From CAVDRM01 sp963626285 (GTDB taxonomy: Bacteria > Bacillota > Clostridia > Christensenellales > Aristaeellaceae), in NCBI GenBank assembly GCA_963626285.1, contig CAVFWQ010000019.1, positions 1-24,190 of the forward strand: a stretch of 24,190 bases of DNA, written 5' to 3'. The position numbers and the translations under genes are program-made. How positions within the stretch are numbered: the stretch's first letter is position 1; each line of letters starts with the position of its first letter. Under the pieces are notes generated by a model, which was given only the letters and a program-made list of their open reading frames with translations, had not been told where the DNA came from and did no database searches. Of the stretch, positions 14,064 through 21,048 are shown piece after piece.

Positions 14064-15848
14064 ATGGTATGTGAACATTGCGGCACGGTTGTGCGAAGCG
14101 GCGAAACGGTCTGCTCTCATTGCGGGGCGATGCTCCCCGTGCGCGAAATGGGCAAGGGCGCAGCGGCCATTCGCCAGGGGCGCGATGCTTCGTCACAAAA
14201 AAAATCCCCTGTCGGCAGCAGTGTGCCGGATACGCGCACACGATTCGCCTATGTATTGGATGAAAACGCCGGTACCAGACGGCGGGCGGCGGGCGCGACC
14301 GCCGATACACAGGCCGTCAAGGGAAGGAAAACACATAAGATCCACCGCTTCATGGTGAACTGGGCGATGATTGGCGCGGTCTCGCTGGTGTTCCTCGTGT
14401 GCCTTGTGGTGGGCGGTTATCTTTTTTTGCAGCTCACCGCTCAGGGACAGCTTGTGCTGGCGCGTCTGGGCTATGAGGCGGATACGACCGCCATGTGGAC
14501 GCTGGGCGGGGAATATCTGGATCAGGGGTACATTGAAAAGGCCATCGCCACCGAGGAGGCGGCCTACGAAAAAGACCCTGACCGAGAGGATATTTACATT
14601 CGTCTGCAGCAGCTCTGCGAGGCGTATGAAGCGGGCGCAAGGCCGGAGGATGCGGAGCGCATCTATACCCTCATGTATCAGGAAATCGACCCGGCCAATC
14701 CCGTGGCCTATCGCAACATCGTCCGTCTGATGCTCGACCAGTCGCGCCGGACGGAGGCGGCCAACCTGCTGAACGTTGCGTATGCGAACACGGGCGAGGT
14801 ATCCTTTAAGACCCAGCGGGATGAAATGCTCCCGTCCGTCCCCACGGCGACGCTGGAGGGCGGCAAGCACATGCTGCCGCAGGACTGCACGCTGATATCC
14901 GCCGAGGGCTATGATATTTATTATATCATCGGTGAGGAGGGCACGCTGCCGGAGGACGGACAGCTCTTTGAAGAGCCGATTCATTTGGAGGAGGGCGGCT
15001 GGACTGTCCGCGCCGTCGCTGTTTCCAGCGATCTGGTGAGCGATGAATTAAGCGTGAAATATGTCATCTCCCTGCCGACCCCCGATGCGCCCTATCCATC
15101 CTTGGCGCCCGGCACATACCAGCAGCGGCAGAGGATGCGCCTGAAAAATATCGGCGATGACCCGAATGTCACCTTCTATTACACCATCGACTCCACTTCG
15201 CCCACCGTCAATTCGCCCATTTACAACGCGGATGAAGGCATCCTGCTTCCGGGCGGCAAGGTGACGGTGCGCGCCGTGGCGGTCAATCAATACGGCAAGG
15301 TCTCCAACGAAATGAGCGTGCAGCTCGTCATCAAGAATGTCAAATATGCCAAGTATTACCGTTCCGGCGATACCTTTGACGCCTTTGCGTTGATGAAAAC
15401 GACCTACGACCAGTTCGTCAAAAAATACGGCACGGCCAAGGAGGAGCAGGAGATCGTCGACCCCCTTGTGCGCAGTCAGTGCGTGCGGCTCTTGTACAGC
15501 TGGGGCGAGGCGAGATTCTATTATACGGAGACCGGCGCGCTGCTGTATTATATCGATACGACGAACGCCAACATGACCGCCCCGCGCTCGACGAAAATCG
15601 GCATGACCGAGACGTCCATCACGCAGAAATACCGCGATATGGGACAGGCGAAGAATCAGGACGGCAGCCGCAGCCTGTATTACGATTCCGGCGACCAGTG
15701 CTACGGCAAGATAGAAATCGTGGATGATACCCATCAGACTATCAGCTATTCGTATGTGGACACCGAAAACGACGCGACGGTGACACTGCAATACCACATG
15801 GAGAACGGTCAGTGCGTCCGGCTGACGAATAAGTTTGTTATCAACTGA
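14064..15848 (+). CDS. Zinc-ribbon membrane protein with TPR-like and chitobiase-type C-terminal domains
   Basis: A 594-residue protein. It starts with a zinc ribbon (C3, C6, C17, C20), then has a disordered basic linker, one membrane helix (about 97-123, WAMIGAVSLVFLVCLVVGGYLFLQL region) and an outside part. This holds a TPR-like stretch (about 140-235) and two beta-sandwich domains of the CHB_HEX_C/Fn3-like type (about 256-337 and 339-424), the second with FYYTIDSTSPTVNSPIY and GGKVTVRAVAVN. A C-terminal domain (about 430-594; KIGMTETSITQKYRDMG) vaguely resembles SmpA- or DUF4309-like folds. Positive residues before the helix predict zinc ribbon in, remainder out. GAGG (14051-14054), 9 nt before the ATG, overlaps the previous stop. 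murG follows. Function unknown; a cell-wall role is inferred from domains and context. Confidence 0.85.
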   Translation: MVCEHCGTVVRSGETVCSHCGAMLPVREMGKGAAAIRQGRDASSQKKSPVGSSVPDTRTRFAYVLDENAGTRRRAAGATADTQAVKGRKTHKIHRFMVNWAMIGAVSLVFLVCLVVGGYLFLQLTAQGQLVLARLGYEADTTAMWTLGGEYLDQGYIEKAIATEEAAYEKDPDREDIYIRLQQLCEAYEAGARPEDAERIYTLMYQEIDPANPVAYRNIVRLMLDQSRRTEAANLLNVAYANTGEVSFKTQRDEMLPSVPTATLEGGKHMLPQDCTLISAEGYDIYYIIGEEGTLPEDGQLFEEPIHLEEGGWTVRAVAVSSDLVSDELSVKYVISLPTPDAPYPSLAPGTYQQRQRMRLKNIGDDPNVTFYYTIDSTSPTVNSPIYNADEGILLPGGKVTVRAVAVNQYGKVSNEMSVQLVIKNVKYAKYYRSGDTFDAFALMKTTYDQFVKKYGTAKEEQEIVDPLVRSQCVRLLYSWGEARFYYTETGALLYYIDTTNANMTAPRSTKIGMTETSITQKYRDMGQAKNQDGSRSLYYDSGDQCYGKIEIVDDTHQTISYSYVDTENDATVTLQYHMENGQCVRLTNKFVIN

Positions 15849-15870
15849 TACGGCAAGGGAAGGATTTATT

Positions 15871-16932
15871 TTGAAGAAAATCGTTTTGACCGGCGGGGGG
15901 ACGGCGGGGCATGTCACGCCGCATCTGGCGCTTCTGCCGCATTTGCTGGAAAAGGGCTATGAAATTCATTACATCGGCACGGAGGATGGCATCGAGCATA
16001 AGATGATGACGATGCCGAACGTGACCTACCATGTCGTCAAAAGCGGCAAGCTGCGCCGATACTTTGACCTGAAAAATTTTACCGACCCGTTCAGGGTGCT
16101 GGCCGGAGCGCATGAGGCGTCCCGGCTAATGGCGGAGCTGAAGCCGGATGTGTGCTTTTCCAAGGGCGGCTTTGTGTCCGTGCCAGTCGTATACGGCGCA
16201 TGGAAGCACGGCGTTCCCGTCCTGTGCCATGAGAGCGATTTAACACCCGGCTTGGCCAACAAAATCTGCGCGCAGTTTGCGAAAAAAATCGCCACCACCT
16301 TCCCCGAATGTGCCAAGGCACTGGGGGCAAAGGCCGTCATGACGGGGACACCCATGCGGCCGGAGCTGTTTCGGGGCGTTCGCGAAAAGGGGCTGGCTTT
16401 GGCAGGCTTTGACGGCAGCAGGCCTGTTCTTTTGATGACGGGCGGCAGCCTGGGCGCTCAGAGCGTCAATAAGGTGCTGCGCGAGGCGCTGCCCGCCCTG
16501 CTTCCCGACATGGACGTGCTCCATCTGTGCGGCAAGGGCAACATCGACGAAGCCCTGAAGGGGACGAAGGGCTATGCGCAGTTTGAATTTTTGTCCGATG
16601 ACCTGCCGGATGCCTTTGCAGCGGCGGATGCCGTGTTGTCCCGTGCGGGGAGCAATTCGCTGTGTGAACTGCAGGCGCTGAAAAAGCCGATGCTGCTCGT
16701 GCCGTACCCCAAGGGAGCGAGCCGCGGCGACCAGATATTGAACGCCGAAAGCTATCGTGCCCGCGGGCTGGCGCAGGTGCTGCTTCAGGAAAATCTGAAC
16801 AGGGATTCGCTCGTTGAGGCCGTTCATACGCTGATGGACAGCCGCGAGACTTTGCGGGTCGCGCTGGAAAATGCGCCTGCGGCTGACGGCACGATGAAGA
16901 TCCTTGCATTGATAGAAGAAATTCAAAAATAA
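15871..16932 (+). CDS. murG: MurG, lipid II-forming GlcNAc transferase
   Basis: A 353-residue glycosyltransferase that adds GlcNAc from UDP-GlcNAc to lipid I at the inner face of the membrane, giving lipid II. Visible are the N-terminal glycine-rich loop TGGGTAGHVTPH, the SGKLRRYFDLKNF segment, CFSKGGFVSVPVV, HESDLTPGLANK, MTGGSLGAQSVN and the UDP-GlcNAc site SRAGSNSLCELQALKKPMLL followed by ASRGDQILNAE. These are traits of the Bacillus/Clostridium-type MurG, distinct from the E. coli type. The start is a TTG at 15871, with AAGGA (15860-15864) 6 nt ahead and the family N-terminus MKKIVLTGGG; longer in-frame versions lack both. It stands outside a division/cell-wall cluster and ends the TPR/HEAT/zinc-ribbon run. 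Confidence 0.94.
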   Translation: MKKIVLTGGGTAGHVTPHLALLPHLLEKGYEIHYIGTEDGIEHKMMTMPNVTYHVVKSGKLRRYFDLKNFTDPFRVLAGAHEASRLMAELKPDVCFSKGGFVSVPVVYGAWKHGVPVLCHESDLTPGLANKICAQFAKKIATTFPECAKALGAKAVMTGTPMRPELFRGVREKGLALAGFDGSRPVLLMTGGSLGAQSVNKVLREALPALLPDMDVLHLCGKGNIDEALKGTKGYAQFEFLSDDLPDAFAAADAVLSRAGSNSLCELQALKKPMLLVPYPKGASRGDQILNAESYRARGLAQVLLQENLNRDSLVEAVHTLMDSRETLRVALENAPAADGTMKILALIEEIQK

Positions 16933-16937
16933 AAGAG

Positions 16938-16973
16938 CGCGGAGAAATCGGCCTGTGATTTCTCCGCGTTTTT
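16938..16973 (+). terminator. Strong intrinsic terminator after murG
   Basis: A perfect 12-bp stem (16938-16949 / 16957-16968) with a 7-nt loop, followed by TTTTT (16969-16973). An A-run lies upstream of the stem, so weak activity on the other strand is possible. Confidence 0.9.
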
Positions 16974-16999
16974 ATGATTACAAGAAGGAGGCTGACGGT

Positions 17000-18025
17000 A
17001 TGCAGAAAATGCTGACCGAAGGACCGCTCTTGGACGAACACGGACACCTGAAAGAGGCGGGCTATGCGACCCGACTTGTCAAACAATACGACCGTACACA
17101 CATCAAGGCCGGTGCCCTGCGCATCAAGGAATGGGACTATTATCTGATCGCCAACGACTGCCATGCTTTGGCACTCACCATCGCGGACAACGGCTATATG
17201 GGACTGGTCTCGTGGTCGCTGCTTGATTTCAGCCGCGCATGGGAGCAGACGACTTCCAAAATGACCTTCTTTCCGATGGGAAAAACGGGTCTGCCCGCGT
17301 CCAGCGTCTCCGGCTCTGTGCGGGCGGAGGGCAGAGATTACAGGATGGTGTTTGAAAATGACGGCAAAAAGCGACGTCTGTATGGGAATTGCCAACGCTT
17401 TTTCGGCAATCAGCCGCTGACCTTTGACGTGACGCTGACCGAGCCGCCGCAGGACAGCATGGTCATTGCCACGCCGTTTCACAAGAAAAAAGCGTTTTAT
17501 TACAACCAGAAGATAAACTGTCTCCGCGCAGAAGGCAGGGCATTTTTAGGCGATGAAGAAATCCTTTTTCCGCCCGCCGTCACCTGCGCCGTGCTGGACT
17601 GGGGGCGCGGCGTCTGGACATATGACAACACATGGTATTGGTCGAGCGCGTCCGGCTTTGTAAACGGAAAGCGCTTCGGCTTTAATTTGGGATACGGCTT
17701 CGGCGATACGAGCGCAGCCAGCGAAAATATGCTGTTTTATGACGGAAGGGCGCATAAGCTGAGCCGAGTGACGTTTGATATTCCGCAGAAGAACGGACGG
17801 GACGATTTCCTGTCCCCGTGGCGGTTCACCTCGGATGACGGGCGCTTTGAGGCACGGTTTACCCCCATTCTTGACCGCGCCGCGCTGACGGACTTTAAGC
17901 TGCTCTGCTCCGACCAGCATCAGGTGTTCGGCCGGTTTGACGGTCAGGCGATATTGGATGGCGGTGAAAAAATTCCGCTCCGCCGGTTTTTGGGCTTTGC
18001 GGAAAAGGTTCGAAACAAGTGGTGA
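17000..18025 (+). CDS. DUF2804 family protein
   Basis: A 341-residue protein with DUF2804 features: an N-terminal LLDEHGHLKEAGYATRLVKQYD, IKEWDYYLI, DNGYMGLVSWSLLDF, FPMGKTGLPASS, and later TYDNTWYWSSASG and GKRFGFNLGYGFGD. These beta-rich, Trp/Gly-rich segments suggest a lipocalin-like or AttH-like barrel. The function is unknown, though a role in lipid or hydrophobic-ligand chemistry is possible. No signal peptide is seen. The ATG at 17000 has AAGGAGG (16985-16991) 8 nt ahead; the open frame reaches back into the murG terminator, which is not credible as coding. It follows the terminator by less than 30 nt without an obvious promoter. Its TGA abuts the TCA of the convergent hydrolase in a TGATCA palindrome. 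Confidence 0.9.
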   Translation: MQKMLTEGPLLDEHGHLKEAGYATRLVKQYDRTHIKAGALRIKEWDYYLIANDCHALALTIADNGYMGLVSWSLLDFSRAWEQTTSKMTFFPMGKTGLPASSVSGSVRAEGRDYRMVFENDGKKRRLYGNCQRFFGNQPLTFDVTLTEPPQDSMVIATPFHKKKAFYYNQKINCLRAEGRAFLGDEEILFPPAVTCAVLDWGRGVWTYDNTWYWSSASGFVNGKRFGFNLGYGFGDTSAASENMLFYDGRAHKLSRVTFDIPQKNGRDDFLSPWRFTSDDGRFEARFTPILDRAALTDFKLLCSDQHQVFGRFDGQAILDGGEKIPLRRFLGFAEKVRNKW

Positions 18026-18853
18026 TCATGGATCCTGCTTTGCAAAATAGCGCAGTCTCGCGGCCTCAAACTGCCGCTCAAACGCTGCGGCGGCCTGCCT
18101 GCCGGCTTTTGAAAAGGGCAGCAGCATATCAAAGGCGTGAAAGAGGCGGGGATATACATCGACAGAGGCTTCGACGCCCGCATTTTTCAGGTTTTGAATA
18201 TAGGTCATGGTCTCGGCATAAAACGGCTCTGCCGTGCAGACGAAGGTATAGGCAGGCGGAAGATTCGCATAATCCGTTTGTCTGGCGGGAGAGGCATAGG
18301 CGGGAACAAACTGTCCGCTGATGCCTTTCAAGTACCGTGACCACGCGGCGTGATTGCGCTTGGTGTTCCAAACCGGGGCATGGTTATCGCGGGAGGTCTC
18401 GGTGTCCTCGTTGTCCAGCATGGGGTACAGCGGCATCTGAAAGGCAATGTGCACGCCGCCTGTGTCCCTTTCATACATACACAGCGCCGCCGTCAGCCCG
18501 CCGCCCGCACTTTCGCCGCCCACCATGATTTGGTCATCGCGCACATGGAGCGCCGCCGCGTTTTCCTTTAAATACATCAAGGCGCTGTGGCAATCCAAAA
18601 GCGCTGCGGGATAGGGCGCCTGCCATGACAGGCGGTAATCGGGCGCGACCACCACAGCGCCGTATTTTTTGACGAGATTTCCGGCGCGGGACATATAGAC
18701 CATTTCCGCCATGCCCGTTTCATAGCCGCCGCCGTGAATCCAAAGAACGCCTGTCCGCAGGGCTCCTTTTTCGGCCTCGGCAGGCCGCAAAACCAGCAGC
18801 CGCAGCGGATGCCCATCCGATTGGATGATGACCCTTTGCGCTTTATATTTCAT
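18026..18853 (-). CDS. Alpha/beta hydrolase (HSL/acetyl-esterase-like), main frame
   Basis: A 275-residue hydrolase core resembling the hormone-sensitive lipase/esterase group. The oxyanion-hole motif WIHGGGY lies at about 38-44, the nucleophile elbow VGGESAGGG carries S115, and a C-terminal LFHAFDM segment supplies the probable catalytic His; the acid is probably in the EPFYAE region. It likely hydrolyses small acyl esters in the cytoplasm; the substrate is unknown. The ATG at 18853 (or 18859) has no ribosome binding site. A continuing stretch of coding-like sequence lies upstream in another frame (18843-18974), so the annotated start may be an artefact of a frameshift. The stop meets the DUF2804 stop with no gap. 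Confidence 0.85.
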   Translation of the reverse strand: MKYKAQRVIIQSDGHPLRLLVLRPAEAEKGALRTGVLWIHGGGYETGMAEMVYMSRAGNLVKKYGAVVVAPDYRLSWQAPYPAALLDCHSALMYLKENAAALHVRDDQIMVGGESAGGGLTAALCMYERDTGGVHIAFQMPLYPMLDNEDTETSRDNHAPVWNTKRNHAAWSRYLKGISGQFVPAYASPARQTDYANLPPAYTFVCTAEPFYAETMTYIQNLKNAGVEASVDVYPRLFHAFDMLLPFSKAGRQAAAAFERQFEAARLRYFAKQDP

Positions 18854-18974
18854 GCACATTTTTCTTTTTATCGGGATTTTGATAGTACCGATAGGCAAAC
18901 GGCTTTCCCGGTACATCCGTCGTCTGCACGGGCGCGATGCGGTTGAAATCCGCAAATTTTTCCTTTAATGTCAT
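18843..18974 (-). pseudogene. Probable N-terminal part of the hydrolase, in another frame
   Basis: An open frame reading MTLKEKFADFNRIAPVQTTD and continuing through VPGKPFAYRYYQNPDKKKN ends at a TAA that overlaps the hydrolase ATG. It has a protein-like composition and would join the hydrolase (from MKYKAQRVII) if one base were lost from the adjoining T5-C-T5 run at 18859-18869 (A-runs on the coding strand). There is no ribosome binding site before its ATG. The frame reaches back to an ATG at 19040, but that lies inside an inverted repeat. I infer a single gene split by a homopolymer frameshift, either a sequencing error or a real mutation; a small separate leader gene is the alternative. Confidence 0.5.
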
Positions 18975-19017
18975 AGGGCTTGCCCAGCTTTCGGCACGCT
19001 TTTTTTCAAGCGGCACA

Positions 19018-19063
19018 TCATAAAACCGTACGCATTTCAAAAAGAAATGGGTACGGTTTTATG
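19018..19063 (-). terminator. Long inverted repeat / terminator after transketolase
   Basis: Two 20-bp arms (19018-19037 and 19044-19063) pair with a single mismatch around a loop containing AAAAA (plus strand). The arms begin and end in AAAA/TTTT tracts, so it can work as a terminator in either direction, though the T-tract is short. It starts 9 nt beyond the transketolase stop. Confidence 0.65.
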
Positions 19064-19071
19064 CATTGCAA

Positions 19072-21048
19072 TTATTTGATGACGCGAAGCGCGGCGTCGA
19101 CAGCGGCCTGCGCCGTGAAGCCGTATTCCCTGAACAGCACGGCAGCGGGAGCGGAAGCGCCGTAATGGTCAAGCCCCAGCACTTCGCCGTCCAGACCGAC
19201 ATACTTATACCACGGCATGGTGCTGCCGGCCTCCATGGCGACACGCGCACGGACGGCGGACGGCAGGACGCTTTCCCGATATTCGCTGTCCTGCATATCA
19301 AACAGCTTCATGCACGGCATGGAGACGACACGCGCCGCAATGCCCTTTTCCTCCAGCAGCTTCTGCGCATCCATGACCTGCTCTACCTCGCTGCCGGAGG
19401 CCATCAGGATGACGTCGGGCACGGCCTTGGAGCTTTCGGAAAGCACATAGCCGCCGCGCATGGCGTTGCAGCCGCTTTCCGCATACTGCGGCAGGCTTTG
19501 ACGGCTCAGCACCAGCGCTGTGGGCAGGCCGCGCAGGAGGGCGGTCAGCCAGCCGGCTGCGGTCTCCTTGCCGTCCGCAGGACGGAAGACCAGCAGATTC
19601 GGAACGGCGCGAAGGCCGGCCAGCTGCTCAATCGGCTCATGGGTCGCGCCGTCCTCGCCGACGCCGATGGAATCGTGCGTCAGCACATAGGTGACGGGCA
19701 GCTTCATGATGGCGCTCATGCGCATGGCATGCTTCATATAATCGCTGAACACAAAGAACGTGCCGCAGAAGACGCGCAGACCGCCGTGCAGCGCCATGCC
19801 GTTGCAGATGGCCGCCATGCTGTGTTCACGAACGCCGAAGTGCATATTCCGTCCGGCGCGGTTTTCGGCGCTGTAATCGCCGCCGTCTTTGATGTTGGTC
19901 TTGTTGGAGGGCGCAAGGTCGGCAGAGCCGCCGACCAAATTGGGCAGCAGCTTGGCCAGACGGTTTATCATTTCGCCGCCGGTGGCGCGGGTCGCGGTCT
20001 TGCCCTCGAACTTCCACAGCGCGTCATTCAGCATCACATTGTCCGGCAGTTCATCGGAGAACCAGACGTCCCACTCCTCTTTCAGCTCCGGATATTTTTC
20101 GGCATAGGCGGCAAAGAGGGCGTTCCATTCTTCCTCCGCCTTGGCATTCTGCGCGGCGATTTCGCGGAAGTGCGCATAGACATCCTCGTCCACGGTGAAG
20201 GGCTCGGCGGGCATTCCCAGCTCCTCGCAGGCGGCGGTGAGGTTGGCCTCGCCCAGCGGCTCGCCGTGCGCGCTGGCCTTGCCCGCCTTGGCGGGGCAGC
20301 CGTAGCCGATGACGGTGGGGCAGATGATGAGGGTGGGTCTGTCGGCCTTCTTCGCCTCATTCAGCGCGTCCAGCACCTGCGTCCAGTCGTTGGCGTCCTT
20401 CACGCGGATGACGTTCCAGCCGTAGGCGGCAAACCGCGCACCGACATCCTCACGGAAGGCGATATCCGTGTCGCCCTCAATGGAGATCTCATTGTCGTCA
20501 TACAGCAGGGTGAGCTTATTCAGCCTGAGCGTCCCCGCCAGAGATGCGGCTTCGGAAGAGATGCCCTCCATCATGCAGCCGTCGCCGCAGATGGCGTAGG
20601 TGCGGTGGTCGACCACGGGGAAGCCTTCGCGGTTAAAATGCGCGGCCAGCATGGTTTCAGCAATGGCAAAGCCGACGGCGTTCGCCACGCCCTGACCGAG
20701 CGGGCCGGTCGTCGTTTCCACGCCGACGGTATGGCGGTATTCGGGATGACCGGGCGTTTTCGAGCCCCACTGACGGAAGCTCTTCAGGTCGTCCATCGTG
20801 AGACCGAAATTCATGAGATGCAGGAGGGAATAAAGCAATGCGCTGGCATGGCCGCTGGACAGAACAAAACGGTCGCGGTTTTTCCATTCGGGGTCTGCCG
20901 GGTTGACGCGCAGGACGTTGCCCCACAGCGCATACGCCATCGGCGCCATGCCCATCGGCGCGCCCGGATGACCGCTGTTGGCCTTCTGCACCATGTCGGC
21001 CGCCAGAATACGAATCGTGTTGATGGATTTGGTTTGTATGTCAGCCAT
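19072..21048 (-). CDS. tkt: Transketolase
   Basis: A full-length 658-residue transketolase. This thiamine-diphosphate enzyme moves two-carbon ketol units between sugar phosphates in the non-oxidative pentose phosphate pathway. The N-terminal domain carries SGHPGAPMG (H27) and the ThDP/metal motif GDGCMMEG (155-162) through YDDNEISIEGDTD. The middle (Pyr) domain has FGVREHSMAAICNGMALHGG, which contains the catalytic Glu, and HDSIGVGEDGATHEPIEQLAGLR. The C-terminal domain is intact. GGAGG lies 9 nt before the ATG, inside the end of the phosphohexomutase gene, which overlaps by 8 nt. It is last in the DUF2461-phosphohexomutase-tkt operon and is followed by the inverted repeat at 19018-19063. Confidence 0.97.
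   Translation of the reverse strand: MADIQTKSINTIRILAADMVQKANSGHPGAPMGMAPMAYALWGNVLRVNPADPEWKNRDRFVLSSGHASALLYSLLHLMNFGLTMDDLKSFRQWGSKTPGHPEYRHTVGVETTTGPLGQGVANAVGFAIAETMLAAHFNREGFPVVDHRTYAICGDGCMMEGISSEAASLAGTLRLNKLTLLYDDNEISIEGDTDIAFREDVGARFAAYGWNVIRVKDANDWTQVLDALNEAKKADRPTLIICPTVIGYGCPAKAGKASAHGEPLGEANLTAACEELGMPAEPFTVDEDVYAHFREIAAQNAKAEEEWNALFAAYAEKYPELKEEWDVWFSDELPDNVMLNDALWKFEGKTATRATGGEMINRLAKLLPNLVGGSADLAPSNKTNIKDGGDYSAENRAGRNMHFGVREHSMAAICNGMALHGGLRVFCGTFFVFSDYMKHAMRMSAIMKLPVTYVLTHDSIGVGEDGATHEPIEQLAGLRAVPNLLVFRPADGKETAAGWLTALLRGLPTALVLSRQSLPQYAESGCNAMRGGYVLSESSKAVPDVILMASGSEVEQVMDAQKLLEEKGIAARVVSMPCMKLFDMQDSEYRESVLPSAVRARVAMEAGSTMPWYKYVGLDGEVLGLDHYGASAPAAVLFREYGFTAQAAVDAALRVIK

Noticed and set aside
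16955..16999. Longer N-terminus for the DUF2804 protein
   Set aside because: The extension would be encoded by the terminator hairpin, and the ribosome binding site points to the ATG at 17000.
18857..18875. Programmed -1 frameshift at an AAAAAG slippery site (dnaX type) in the hydrolase
   Set aside because: The join needs a +1 (or -2) shift, and the in-frame heptamer is T AAA AAG, not A AAA AAG, so a dnaX-type slip does not give the right frame.
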